Part shown: piece after piece, positions 1 through 9,019 of the stretch | How positions within the stretch are numbered: position 1 is the first letter of the stretch | How the letters are laid out: each line of letters starts with the position of its first letter | Source: Nitrospirillum iridis | Lineage (GTDB): Bacteria > Pseudomonadota > Alphaproteobacteria > Azospirillales > Azospirillaceae | Length of the DNA: 64,000 nt | Assembly (NCBI RefSeq): GCF_014205765.1 | Contig: NZ_JACIIZ010000011.1 | Location: 62,001 to 126,000, forward strand | Direction of reading: 5' to 3' | Program-made: the position numbers and the translations under genes | Notes under the pieces: model-generated | What the model was told of the DNA's origin: nothing | The model's database searches: none | The model's input: only the letters and a program-made list of their open reading frames with translations

Positions 1-449
1 CCGAACGTGTTAACACGTTATTGGGGTGGGCCGAACATGCCAAAGCTGGCTTTCGCGACGCCGGGCCCTGTTTTGCTTGTGGGTATAAGGCCTCGGCCCT
101 GCAGTCATATATCCCCTTCAGCTAGGCCGTTCCAGGATATATGGCATTATGATGGCTAGGGTTGGTTTATTAAATGAATTCCGAGGGTTGCTTGCGCCAT
201 GAAATGTCGGAATTTTATTTGGACCACACTTTAAAGATATGCCATACGACTGATTTTCGTCGTGTTTAATCCGCCAGTCTACCTCTTATTGGATAAGACG
301 ATGAGAATCGATTCTGAGGACTCGACGGAACTATCGTCCGAATTATATCAACGTGCGCTGTTTGGTAATTTTATCGTTAAAAGATTGGACGCCTGACCGA
401 CCTCTCGCATGACGTCGGTTCGAGGGTGCCCTTGCCCAGCGAGGATCAG
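1..449. promoter_or_regulatory. Upstream region of the T6SS operon with several dyads
   Basis: No convincing gene. It is more AT-rich than the coding sequence and should carry the promoter of the T6SS operon. Visible dyads are a perfect 16-bp palindrome AACGTGTTAACACGTT at 4-19, a 9-bp inverted repeat CATATATCC/GGATATATG at 106-114 and 135-143, and a 12-bp palindrome AGAATCGATTCT at 304-315. I found no good sigma-54 (-24/-12) element by eye. Which dyad binds a regulator is unknown, and the first could belong to a gene left of the window. Confidence 0.4.
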
Positions 450-2063
450 ATGGCCCTTGTCTTGCGGGTCCTTGTGGCCGGTGACTGTTCGATATCCGAA
501 GGTGAAACCCGTGTCTGCGCCGGCAGCAGTTTCACCATAGGCCGTGGTGTGGAAAACGACTGGGTGGTCATCGACCCCCAACGCCACCTTTCCAAGCAGC
601 ATTGCCGGATAGAGCTGCGTGGGCAGACTTATTTCGTCATCGATACCAGTACCAACGGCGTCTATGTCGGCGGGGCGGCCACGCCGCTGGGCCGAGGCAA
701 CGCCCAGCCCGTCAATGACGGGGATGTGATCAACCTTGGGCCCTGCACCCTGCGCTTGGAAATCGAGGAGCAGGTGCCCGCGACGCTAGGGGGTGGGCAG
801 GACGGTGTGGCCTCCATTGCTACTCCGCTGACCGGCGGCACGCTGTCCGATCCCGAGATTGATTACACTCTGGCTGGTCTAAATGGGGATGGTCCGAACG
901 GAGGGGGCCTGAACGGCCGCACCGGCTATGGCGCTTCCTTGACGCAGGTTCTGGCTGGCGACAGCGTCGGCGAATTGCAGCTGACCGACATGTTGGGCGA
1001 GCGGGAAGGGGAGGTGGAACCCGCCTTTGGCGGCGTCCTCGCCTTGGCCCCGTCCCTGGCGGCGGCGCATACCGGCACCGGCGCCTATTTCGAGGCGCCG
1101 GAGGTCAAGCATCCCGTCATTCCCGTCGATTGGCAGGCGGAAGCGGGGGACGGCGCCGTCTCCCCGCAGGATGAACTGGGGTCGGTCTCCACCGCCGCCC
1201 AACTGATGACCGAGGCGTTCACCGGGGCCCGCGACGGCCGGGCCATGGCCCGCCTCACGGGGGCCGCGTCGGCAGCGGTCAACGGCGGCGCCACCATCCT
1301 GCCCATCAATCCGCCCACCGTCCAGGCACGGCCCCAGCCGGCCCCAGCTCCGGTCGCGGGCGCGGTCAATGCGGCCACCGTCGCCATGCCGGCGCCTGCC
1401 CCGGTCATCCCCCAACCCGCGCCGGCGGCGCAGGCCGTTGCACCCCAGCCCGTCGCGCCGGCACCGGCCGCGGCGGCCCCAACTCCGGCGGCCGCCCAGA
1501 TTCCCACCGATGTGTTCGAGGCGTTCCTGGCCGGCGTGGGCCTGCCGCTGGACGCGGTGGACACGGCCGACGCCCCGGCGCTGATGCACAAGATGGGCGT
1601 TGCGTTGCGTGAGGCCGTCGGCGGCTTGCGCGAGCTGCTGGAGCTGCGGGCCTTCCTGAAGTCCGAGTTCCGCATCGAGCACACGCTGTTGCGCGCCAAG
1701 GAGAACAACCCGCTGAAGTTCTCCGCCAACCTGGAGGGCACGCTGGCCGTGCTGATCGGCCGGCGGGTCATGGGCTTCATGGACGCGCCCGAGGCCATCC
1801 GCGAAAGCCTGCGCGACATCAAGGCCCATGAGGTGGCGCTGATCGCCGGCATGAAGACGGTGGTGGGCGACGTGCTGGAGCAACTGTCGCCCGACACCAT
1901 CAAGTCCGACGTCAGCACCTCCGTGCTGCCACAGGTGCACAAGGCCCGCTGCTGGGAACGGTACGAGCAGATCCACCAGCGGATGATCGGTGAACAGTCT
2001 TCGGGCCCACCGCTCGGCAGCAAGTTCTCCGCCGCCTACACCCAGCAGTTCAGGAACATCTGA
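450..2063 (+). CDS. tagH: T6SS FHA-domain protein TagH/Fha (ImpI)
   Basis: Forkhead-associated scaffold that reads threonine phosphorylation in T6SS activation. An N-terminal FHA domain (about residues 1-105 from the ATG at 450) shows the phosphothreonine-pocket signature: a GR...ND turn, SKQHCRI and DTSTNG. A long Pro/Ala-rich linker (about residues 290-365) leads to a conserved T6SS FHA C-terminal domain of about 175 residues. An in-frame GTG at 426 exists, but the ATG at 450 starts right at the FHA fold and has a GAGG-like sequence upstream. First gene of the operon. Its expected partners, kinase PpkA and phosphatase PppA, are encoded about 8 kb downstream. Confidence 0.93.
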   Translation: MALVLRVLVAGDCSISEGETRVCAGSSFTIGRGVENDWVVIDPQRHLSKQHCRIELRGQTYFVIDTSTNGVYVGGAATPLGRGNAQPVNDGDVINLGPCTLRLEIEEQVPATLGGGQDGVASIATPLTGGTLSDPEIDYTLAGLNGDGPNGGGLNGRTGYGASLTQVLAGDSVGELQLTDMLGEREGEVEPAFGGVLALAPSLAAAHTGTGAYFEAPEVKHPVIPVDWQAEAGDGAVSPQDELGSVSTAAQLMTEAFTGARDGRAMARLTGAASAAVNGGATILPINPPTVQARPQPAPAPVAGAVNAATVAMPAPAPVIPQPAPAAQAVAPQPVAPAPAAAAPTPAAAQIPTDVFEAFLAGVGLPLDAVDTADAPALMHKMGVALREAVGGLRELLELRAFLKSEFRIEHTLLRAKENNPLKFSANLEGTLAVLIGRRVMGFMDAPEAIRESLRDIKAHEVALIAGMKTVVGDVLEQLSPDTIKSDVSTSVLPQVHKARCWERYEQIHQRMIGEQSSGPPLGSKFSAAYTQQFRNI

Positions 2064-2138
2064 CCCTTCCCCGTGCCAGCTCTCCTGGGGATCGTCCCCA
2101 GCCCCGAGACCGCCCAGACCAACAGGGTATCCCAGACG

Positions 2139-2699
2139 ATGCTTTTCCCCACGACCACCAACCGTCGCATCGCCCCCCTGGCCGCTCTTGCGGCCACCAC
2201 CGTCCTGTTGCTGGCGGGATGTTCCCATGAGCCGCCCCCGCCGCCGCCGGCGCGCACCACCGTGCCGGTTTCCATCAACGTTGGCCCCGACGCCAACCCC
2301 GATACGCTGGGCCGGCCGTCGCCCATCGTCACCCGCCTTTACCAGCTGGCGTCGAAGGACAAGTTCACCATCGCCGCCCCCATCCAGCTGATCCAGCACG
2401 ATGCCCAGGCGCTGGGCCCGGACCAGCTGGGCCGCGACGAGTTCGTGTTGCAGCCGGGCGACAAGCGGCAGGTGACCCTGCCGCAGAACGACAAGGTGCA
2501 CTATGTTGGCATCGTCGCCGCCTACCGCGCCATCGACCAGGCCAACTGGCGGGAGATCGTCGCCCTGCCCGACACGGGTCCGGTCACGCTGAACATCACC
2601 GTTGGCGCCAACGGCCTGGTGGTGAAGCGCGATCCCGCCGTCGGCCCGGGGCCCAGCGTGGCCCAGGGCGACACGCCCCAGCGCGCCGTGGCCAAGTGA
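2139..2699 (+). CDS. tssJ: T6SS outer-membrane lipoprotein TssJ
   Basis: Lipoprotein of the T6SS membrane complex, expected to sit in the inner leaflet of the outer membrane and contact TssM. The ATG at 2139 gives a short basic N-terminus, a hydrophobic stretch and a lipobox LLLAGC with the lipidated Cys at residue 28. This is a better signal peptide than the one from the upstream in-frame GTG at 2073. The mature part has a Pro run and then a TssJ-like beta-sandwich with regions resembling TRLYQL and DEFVLQPG. It is 186 aa, normal for the family, and lies between tagH and tssK in the usual imp order. Confidence 0.9.
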   Translation: MLFPTTTNRRIAPLAALAATTVLLLAGCSHEPPPPPPARTTVPVSINVGPDANPDTLGRPSPIVTRLYQLASKDKFTIAAPIQLIQHDAQALGPDQLGRDEFVLQPGDKRQVTLPQNDKVHYVGIVAAYRAIDQANWREIVALPDTGPVTLNITVGANGLVVKRDPAVGPGPSVAQGDTPQRAVAK

Positions 2700-2709
2700 G
2701 GCCCCGGTC

Positions 2710-4053
2710 ATGATGTCCGCCAACCGCGTGGTCTGGACCGAGGGCATGTTCCTGCGGGTCCAGCATTTCCAGCAGGCCGACCGGCATGTGGAACGTCTGC
2801 TGCATGCGCGTACCGAGCCGCTGGCCCCCTTCGCCTGGGGCCTGAGCGAGCTGACCATCAACCGGGAGCTGCTGGGCATCGGCAAGTTCGCCATCGTCTC
2901 GGCCCGGGGCATCCTGCCGGACGGCACGCCCTTCTCCATCCCGGATGAGGCGGACCACCCCCCGCCGCTGGAACTGTTCGACACCACCAAGAACTGCGTC
3001 ATCTACCTGACGCTGCCCGTGCGCCAGCCCGGCGGGGCGGAGGTCGGGCTGACCAATAGCGAGGATGCCATCACCCGTTTCGTGCCGGCGCGGTACGAGG
3101 CGGAGGACGCGAACCTGGGCAGCGACCAGGCGGCCACCATGGACGTGGCGCGCCTGCGCCTGCGCCTGGCGCCGGAAACCCAGCCGCTGGCGGGCTATGA
3201 GAAGATCGCCATCGCCCGGGTGGTGGAGGTGCGGTCCGACCGGGCCGTCATCCTGGACGAACAGTTCATCGCGCCCGTCACCGCCGTCGCCTCGCAGGCG
3301 CCGCTGGCCGCATACCTGACGGAACTGCAGGCCCTGATCCAGCATCGGGCGGAGGCTCTGGCCGGGCGCCTGTCGGGTCCGTCGGCCAAAGGGGCGGCGG
3401 AGATCGCCGACTTCCTGCTGTTGCAGACGGTCAACCGGTACGAGCCGCTGCTGCGCCACTACGCGGCCACCGCCCCGATGCTGCACCCTGAGCGGTTCTA
3501 CCGCCTGTGTGTGGAGATCGCGGGGGAGCTGGCGACCTTCACCACCGAGGCCAAGCGCGCCGCGATCTTCCCGGAATACCGGCACGAGGATCTGCAGAAC
3601 AGCTTCCGCCCGGTCTTTTCCGACTTGCGCGCCTCCCTGAGCGCGGTGCTAGAGCAGTCGGCGGTGTCCATTCCGCTGCAGGCCCGTCGCCACGGCATCA
3701 AGGTGGGCGTCATCGTCGACCGCGCGCTGCTGTTCAACGCCACCTTCGTGTTGGCGGTGACGGCCGATATGCCGGTGGAACACCTGCGCCGCGTCTTCCC
3801 CAACCAGGTGAAGATCGGGCCGGTTGAGCAGATCGCCCAGCTGGTGAACGTGGCCCTGCCCGGCATCAACGTCCGGCCCCTGCCGGTGGCCCCCCGCCAG
3901 CTGCCCTATCGCAGCGGGCAGGTGTTCTTCGAGCTGGACCGCAGCAGCCAACATTTCAAGCAGCTTCAGAAATCCGGCGGCATCGCCCTGCACCTAGCGG
4001 GTGATTTCGCGCAGATCGAAATGGAGCTTTGGGCCATCAAGGGGGGTGCGTGA
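2710..4053 (+). CDS. tssK: T6SS baseplate subunit TssK
   Basis: Baseplate component that connects the TssFGE wedge to the TssJLM membrane complex. The 447-aa product starts with the hallmark WTEGMFLRVQHFQQ segment, and length and C-terminal sequence fit TssK throughout. The start has two adjacent ATGs (2710, 2713), so the exact initiator is uncertain by one codon. The stop codon overlaps the tssL start (TGATG), implying translational coupling. Confidence 0.95.
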   Translation: MMSANRVVWTEGMFLRVQHFQQADRHVERLLHARTEPLAPFAWGLSELTINRELLGIGKFAIVSARGILPDGTPFSIPDEADHPPPLELFDTTKNCVIYLTLPVRQPGGAEVGLTNSEDAITRFVPARYEAEDANLGSDQAATMDVARLRLRLAPETQPLAGYEKIAIARVVEVRSDRAVILDEQFIAPVTAVASQAPLAAYLTELQALIQHRAEALAGRLSGPSAKGAAEIADFLLLQTVNRYEPLLRHYAATAPMLHPERFYRLCVEIAGELATFTTEAKRAAIFPEYRHEDLQNSFRPVFSDLRASLSAVLEQSAVSIPLQARRHGIKVGVIVDRALLFNATFVLAVTADMPVEHLRRVFPNQVKIGPVEQIAQLVNVALPGINVRPLPVAPRQLPYRSGQVFFELDRSSQHFKQLQKSGGIALHLAGDFAQIEMELWAIKGGA

Positions 4054-5423
4054 TGTCCTATCCCAGCTACGGCCAGACGGCGCACGAGCCGACCATCGTC
4101 AAGCCTACGCCCGGCGGCCGCCGTCCGGCGCCGATGCAGGTGGTGGCGCCGCCCACCGACTACGCGCCGGAAGACACGGTCGATCTGACGCTGGGTGGCC
4201 TTAACCCCCTGGTGGCCGCCGCCGGCCCCATCCTGACGCTGGCCCGGCGCCTGCGCACATCCAGCGGCCAGTCCAACATCGAGGAACTGCGCGAGCGCGT
4301 CGCCGACGAGATCAGGGCCTTTGAGAAGCGCGCCCAGGCCACCGGCGTCGGCAACGAGGCGGCGCGCGCCGCCCATTACGCCCTGTGCGCCACCATCGAC
4401 GACATTGTGCTGAACACCCCGTGGGGCGCCAGCAGCACCTGGGCCCGGGCCGGCATGGTCATCAGCTTCCACATCGACGTGACGGGTGGGGAACGGTTCT
4501 ACGATCTGCTGAACCATCTGCTGAAGGACCCGGGCGCCAACCTGCAGGTGCTGGAGCTGATGTACCTGTGCCTGTCGCTGGGCTTCGAGGGCCGGCTGCG
4601 CATCCTGCCCCAGGGCGCGCTGGAGCATGCCCGCATCCGCGACAACCTCTACCGCACCCTGATGCAGCGGCGTGGCGACGTGGAGCGTGACCTGTCGGTG
4701 CATTGGCGCGGGGTGGAGGCGCCTTTCCGCCCGCTGCTGCCCAGCATCGAGTTCTGGACCGTCATGGCGGCCACCCTGATCCTGATCACGGTGATGGCCA
4801 CCGGCTTCAGCTTCGCCCTGAACGGTAGTTCCGACGCGACGCTGGAGAAGATGGCGGGCCTGCCGCCGGTGGGGCAGCCCAGCGTCAGCATCGCCCAGCC
4901 CACGGCCCCGGTGCAACCTAAGGCCAAGGACATCGACCAGCTGCGCGCCTTCCTGGCGCCGGAGATCGCCCAGGGCCTGGTGACCGTCGTGGGGCAGGGC
5001 ACCGACACCGTCGTGCGCATCCGCAACGCCGGCATGTTCGCCTCGGGCAGCAGCGAGGTGAACGACAGCTACGTGGCGTTGCTGAACCGCATCGGCGAGG
5101 CGTTGAACACCCGGCCGGGCAATGTGCTGATCACGGGGCATACCGACAATATTCCCATCCGCACCATCCGGTTCCCGTCGAACTGGCATTTGTCGCAGGC
5201 CCGGGCCGACGCCGTCGCCGCCGTCATCATCCCCCACTTGGCGGACAAATCGCGCGTCAAGGCCCAGGGCATGGCCGACACCCAGCCGATCGCCACCAAC
5301 GATCAGGATGCCGGCCGCGAAGCCAACCGCCGCATCGACGTGATCCTGAGCACGCCAGCGGCGGCGGCATCGTCCGCCCCTCCCGCCACTGCCGTGACGC
5401 CTAACGAGGGAACCGCGCAATGA
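4053..5423 (+). CDS. tssL: T6SS inner-membrane protein TssL with C-terminal OmpA-like domain
   Basis: DotU/TssL subunit of the membrane complex, of the evolved type with a fused peptidoglycan-binding domain. From the ATG at 4053 (TGATG overlap with tssK): a basic, Pro/Thr-rich N-terminus (residues 1-40); a DotU domain (about 45-235); a single membrane helix (about 238-258); and a periplasmic OmpA domain with ITGHTDNIPI, NWHLSQARA and EANRRIDVIL (about 330-440). Thr14 lies in a basic N-terminal segment (EPTIVKP). In Agrobacterium TssL the kinase PpkA phosphorylates a threonine at that same number, so this is a plausible phosphosite. ATGA overlap with tssM. Confidence 0.95.
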   Translation: MSYPSYGQTAHEPTIVKPTPGGRRPAPMQVVAPPTDYAPEDTVDLTLGGLNPLVAAAGPILTLARRLRTSSGQSNIEELRERVADEIRAFEKRAQATGVGNEAARAAHYALCATIDDIVLNTPWGASSTWARAGMVISFHIDVTGGERFYDLLNHLLKDPGANLQVLELMYLCLSLGFEGRLRILPQGALEHARIRDNLYRTLMQRRGDVERDLSVHWRGVEAPFRPLLPSIEFWTVMAATLILITVMATGFSFALNGSSDATLEKMAGLPPVGQPSVSIAQPTAPVQPKAKDIDQLRAFLAPEIAQGLVTVVGQGTDTVVRIRNAGMFASGSSEVNDSYVALLNRIGEALNTRPGNVLITGHTDNIPIRTIRFPSNWHLSQARADAVAAVIIPHLADKSRVKAQGMADTQPIATNDQDAGREANRRIDVILSTPAAAASSAPPATAVTPNEGTAQ

Positions 5424-8400
5424 GCGTCCCGCCCCTGAACATGCCCGCCAGCGCCTCCTTCGCCCAGCCCCTGCTGTCCGCCCTGGCGCAGCCGTTCCGT
5501 GCCCGCTGGGTATGGTCCCTGGTGTGGGCCATCGGCTTCGCCCTGGTCATCTGGTTCTTCGGCGCCCTGGTGGCGGTGGGCACCCACCGGCCGCTGGAAA
5601 GCGACCTGGTGCGCCTGATCGCCTGCTGTGCCGTCTTCGCCACCTGGGCCGCCTTCAACCTGCAGGTCAACCTGAGGGCCCGGCAGACCGACCGGCGCAT
5701 GGTCAACGACCTGACCGACGCCAGCGCCGATGAGCGCCGCCGCAGCGCCGACGTCAATTCGGCCGAGGAACTGCGCCTGCTGCGCGACCGCCTGCAGGAG
5801 GCGCTGAGCCAGCTGCGCAAGAAGTCCGGCCGCAAGGGCATGGGACGCGGCTATCTCTACCAGCTGCCCTGGTACATCATGGTCGGGCCGCCGGGCTCGG
5901 GCAAGACCTCGGCCCTGCTGACCTCCGGCCTGAACTTCCCGCTGTCCACCACCATCGGCCGCGACCCGTTGAAGGGCATCGGCGGCACCCGTAACTGCGA
6001 CTGGTGGTTCACGGACGAGGCCATCCTGCTGGACACGGCCGGCCGCTACACCACCCAGGACAGCGACCCGCACCAGGACCAGGCCGCCTGGCTGGGCTTC
6101 CTGGACCTGCTGAAAAGCTATCGTCCCCGCCAGCCGGTGAACGGCGCCATCGTGGTGATGAGCCTGGCCGACCTGATGGCCCCGGACCCGACGGAGCGGC
6201 TGAATCATGCCCGCGCCATCCGCTTGCGCCTGAATGAGCTGTACGACCGCTTCGGCCTGCGCATCCCCGTCTACATGCTGTTCACCAAGGTCGATCTGGT
6301 GCCCGGCTTCGTCGAGTACTTCGACAATCTGGGCAAGTCGGAGCGTGAGCAGGTCTGGGGCATGACCTTCCCCCTGGACGATGGCGCCGCCGACAGCGCC
6401 GGGGTGGTCGACCTGTTCCCGCAGGAACTGGATGGTCTGGTCATTCGCCTGAACGAGCGGCTGCTGGAACGGGTGCAGCAGGAGGCGGACATCGAGCGCC
6501 GTGGCCTCGTGTTCAACTTCCCCAACCAGGTGGCCAGCCTCAGCGACGCCCTGCTGGAGATCCTGACGGAGATCTTCCGGTCAAGCCCCTATGAGACGCG
6601 GCCCCTGCTGCGCGGCAGCTATTTCACCAGCAGCGTCCAGGTGGGCATGCCCATCGACCGGACCATGGCCACCATCGCCGCCACCTTCGGGCTGGATCCG
6701 GTGCGCATGCCGGCCAACAATCGCCAGGGTCGCAGCTATTTCCTGACCCGGCTGTTCAATCAGGTGATCTTCGCCGAGGCGGCGGTCGTCAGCCTGAACC
6801 CCAGGGTGGAACAGCGCCGCCGGCGCCTGCGTATCGCCACCTACGCCACGGCGGCCGTCATCCTGGCCGTGCTGGCCTATGCCTGGAGCACCGGCTACCA
6901 GGAAAACAAGCGCCAGGTGGCCCTGATCGACGACGGCCTGCGCGCCTATGACAAGGCGGCGGCCGGCATCCCCAGCCAGAACGTGACGGACGAGGACCTG
7001 CCCCGGGTCGTCAAGCCGCTGAACATCCTGCGCAACCTGCCCACCGGCCTGGAAAACAACGAGGGCGTGGCCAGTCACTGGCTGACCTTTGGCCTCTACC
7101 AGGGCGACAAGCTGAAGACCGTGCACGCCGCCGTCTATGACCGGGCCCTGAACGGCCTGATGCTGCCCCGCCTGCTGGTGCGGCTGCAGAACCAGATCCG
7201 GGCGCACGGGGACGATGACGATTTCGTGGCCGGCGCGCTGAAGATCTATCTGATGCTGGGCAGCCGCGGACCCATGGACGCCGCCGCCGTGCGGCAGTGG
7301 ATGGTGGCCGACTGGGCGGCGACCTGGCCGGGCGAGGCGAACAAGGGCTTGCGCGACGACCTGTCCCGCCATCTGGACGCCCTGCTGGGTGGTGGCAGCC
7401 TGACGCCCATCCCCCTGGATGCCAGCCTGATCGCCCAGTCGCGCCGCAGCCTGGAGAAGCTGGCGCCGGCGGAGCGGGTCTATGCCCTGGTGCGCCAGCA
7501 TGAGGGGGTCAGCCAGTTGCCGCAGTGGCGCCCCGTCGACCATGCCGGCGCCACGGCCGACCATGTCTTCACCCGCATCTCCGGCAAGCCGCTGACCGAG
7601 GGCATCCCCGGCCTGTACACGCCTGAGGGCTACAAGGCCTTCCTGCCGGCGCTGTCGGCGGTCATCACCGAGGTGCAGGGGCAAAGCTGGGTCATGGGTG
7701 ACAAGCCCGCCGCCGGCACCGCCCAGGCCGCCCAGACGGAGGATCTGCGCAACCGGGTTACGCAGCTGTACTACGCCGACTATATCCAGCAGTGGGACAC
7801 CATGCTGGGCGACCTGCGCATCGTGCCCCTGGCGGACATGCAGCAGACCATCGCCCTGCTGAACCTGGTGTCCAGCCCCGACATGCCACTGCTGAAGCTG
7901 CTGAAGGACGTGGCGGCGGAAACCCAGATCGTGCCGCTGCCGGCCGCCCCCAAGGCGGTGACCCTTCCCGGCGGCGCCCCGGTGCCGGTGGCGGCATCCG
8001 TGCCGGACGAACCGGCCGGCGCCGTGGCCGTGGCGCAGCACTTCCAGCCCATAGCCGACTTCGTCACGCCCCAGAACGGCGCGCCGGCGCGGGCTGAGGA
8101 TCTGGTCCGTCTGCTGGGCGAGGCTTATCAGGAGCTGAGCAACGTCGCCAGCGGGCCGGGCAACGGCCGGATGGCGCTCTACACCCGCACCTCCCACGGC
8201 GGGGCCGGTGGGCCTATCCAGATGCTGAACAGCCAGGCGCCACAGATGCCGCGCCCGGTGTCCGGCTGGATCGGCACCATCACCGGCAGCGCGTCCGAAC
8301 AGTCGGTGGGCGGCGCGCGCGCGCAGCTGACCAACATGTGGGGCGGCGAGGTCGGTGGCTTCTGCACCCGCGCCGTCAAGGACCGCTATCCCTTCGCCAA

Positions 8401-9019
8401 GGACAGCGCCAAGGAAATCTCGGTGGGGGACTTCACCCGGCTGTTCGCCCCCGGCGGCATGCTCGACAACTTCTTCAACGCTCATCTGCGCACCCTGGTC
8501 GATACATCGGGCGCCAAGTGGCGGTGGAGCAAGGTGGGCGACACCGGCCTGGGCATCCCCGACAGCGTCCTGGCCTCTTTCCAGAACGCCGCCCAGATCC
8601 GCGACGCCTTCTTTCCCGATGGCGGCCAGCAGCCCCGCGTCGCCCTGCAGGTGACGCCGGTGACCCTGGACCCGAAGGCCACCGGCGTGCTGTTCGCCAG
8701 CGGCGGCCAGCAGATCGAATACCAGCACGGGCCGCAATGGCCGGCCTCCCTGCAATGGCCGGACAACGACCCCAACGCCGTCAGCCGCGTGGTGTTCGAG
8801 GTGACCGACGGCTTGCCGCAGAGCCTGATGAAGACCGGCCCCTGGTCGCTGTTCCATCTGGTGGACCAGGGCACGGTCACGGCGCTGGGCAGCGACAACC
8901 TGCGGGTCAACTTCACCGCCGGCGCCCATAACGCGGGCTTCGAGATGAAGTCCAGCACCGCGCTCAACCCCTTCATCCTCAAAGAACTGAGGGCGTTCCG
9001 TTGTCCAGTCTCTTTCTGA
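5420..9019 (+). CDS. tssM: T6SS membrane-complex protein TssM (IcmF)
   Basis: Large inner-membrane protein that spans the periplasm and docks onto TssJ. At 1199 aa it has the usual length. Two N-terminal membrane helices (about residues 35-80) precede a cytoplasmic NTPase-like domain with an intact Walker A GPPGSGKT at residues 156-163 and a switch-like LLDTAGRYTT. A third hydrophobic segment (about 473-493) leads to the large periplasmic IcmF-related region. Start and stop overlap the neighbours (ATGA with tssL, 19 bases with the next gene). Confidence 0.96.
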   Translation: MSVPPLNMPASASFAQPLLSALAQPFRARWVWSLVWAIGFALVIWFFGALVAVGTHRPLESDLVRLIACCAVFATWAAFNLQVNLRARQTDRRMVNDLTDASADERRRSADVNSAEELRLLRDRLQEALSQLRKKSGRKGMGRGYLYQLPWYIMVGPPGSGKTSALLTSGLNFPLSTTIGRDPLKGIGGTRNCDWWFTDEAILLDTAGRYTTQDSDPHQDQAAWLGFLDLLKSYRPRQPVNGAIVVMSLADLMAPDPTERLNHARAIRLRLNELYDRFGLRIPVYMLFTKVDLVPGFVEYFDNLGKSEREQVWGMTFPLDDGAADSAGVVDLFPQELDGLVIRLNERLLERVQQEADIERRGLVFNFPNQVASLSDALLEILTEIFRSSPYETRPLLRGSYFTSSVQVGMPIDRTMATIAATFGLDPVRMPANNRQGRSYFLTRLFNQVIFAEAAVVSLNPRVEQRRRRLRIATYATAAVILAVLAYAWSTGYQENKRQVALIDDGLRAYDKAAAGIPSQNVTDEDLPRVVKPLNILRNLPTGLENNEGVASHWLTFGLYQGDKLKTVHAAVYDRALNGLMLPRLLVRLQNQIRAHGDDDDFVAGALKIYLMLGSRGPMDAAAVRQWMVADWAATWPGEANKGLRDDLSRHLDALLGGGSLTPIPLDASLIAQSRRSLEKLAPAERVYALVRQHEGVSQLPQWRPVDHAGATADHVFTRISGKPLTEGIPGLYTPEGYKAFLPALSAVITEVQGQSWVMGDKPAAGTAQAAQTEDLRNRVTQLYYADYIQQWDTMLGDLRIVPLADMQQTIALLNLVSSPDMPLLKLLKDVAAETQIVPLPAAPKAVTLPGGAPVPVAASVPDEPAGAVAVAQHFQPIADFVTPQNGAPARAEDLVRLLGEAYQELSNVASGPGNGRMALYTRTSHGGAGGPIQMLNSQAPQMPRPVSGWIGTITGSASEQSVGGARAQLTNMWGGEVGGFCTRAVKDRYPFAKDSAKEISVGDFTRLFAPGGMLDNFFNAHLRTLVDTSGAKWRWSKVGDTGLGIPDSVLASFQNAAQIRDAFFPDGGQQPRVALQVTPVTLDPKATGVLFASGGQQIEYQHGPQWPASLQWPDNDPNAVSRVVFEVTDGLPQSLMKTGPWSLFHLVDQGTVTALGSDNLRVNFTAGAHNAGFEMKSSTALNPFILKELRAFRCPVSF

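Noticed and set aside
1-425. Sigma-54 (-24/-12) promoter ahead of the T6SS
   Set aside because: No TGGCA-N6-8-TTGC-like pair of acceptable match found by eye.
879-3002. 707-codon open frame on the minus strand opposite tagH-tssK
   Set aside because: Antisense shadow of strongly conserved T6SS genes; Gly/Arg/His-rich translation with no family features, typical of GC-rich DNA.
6581-8929. 782-codon minus-strand frame opposite tssM
   Set aside because: Mirror of tssM codon bias; no domain text and no independent ribosome site.
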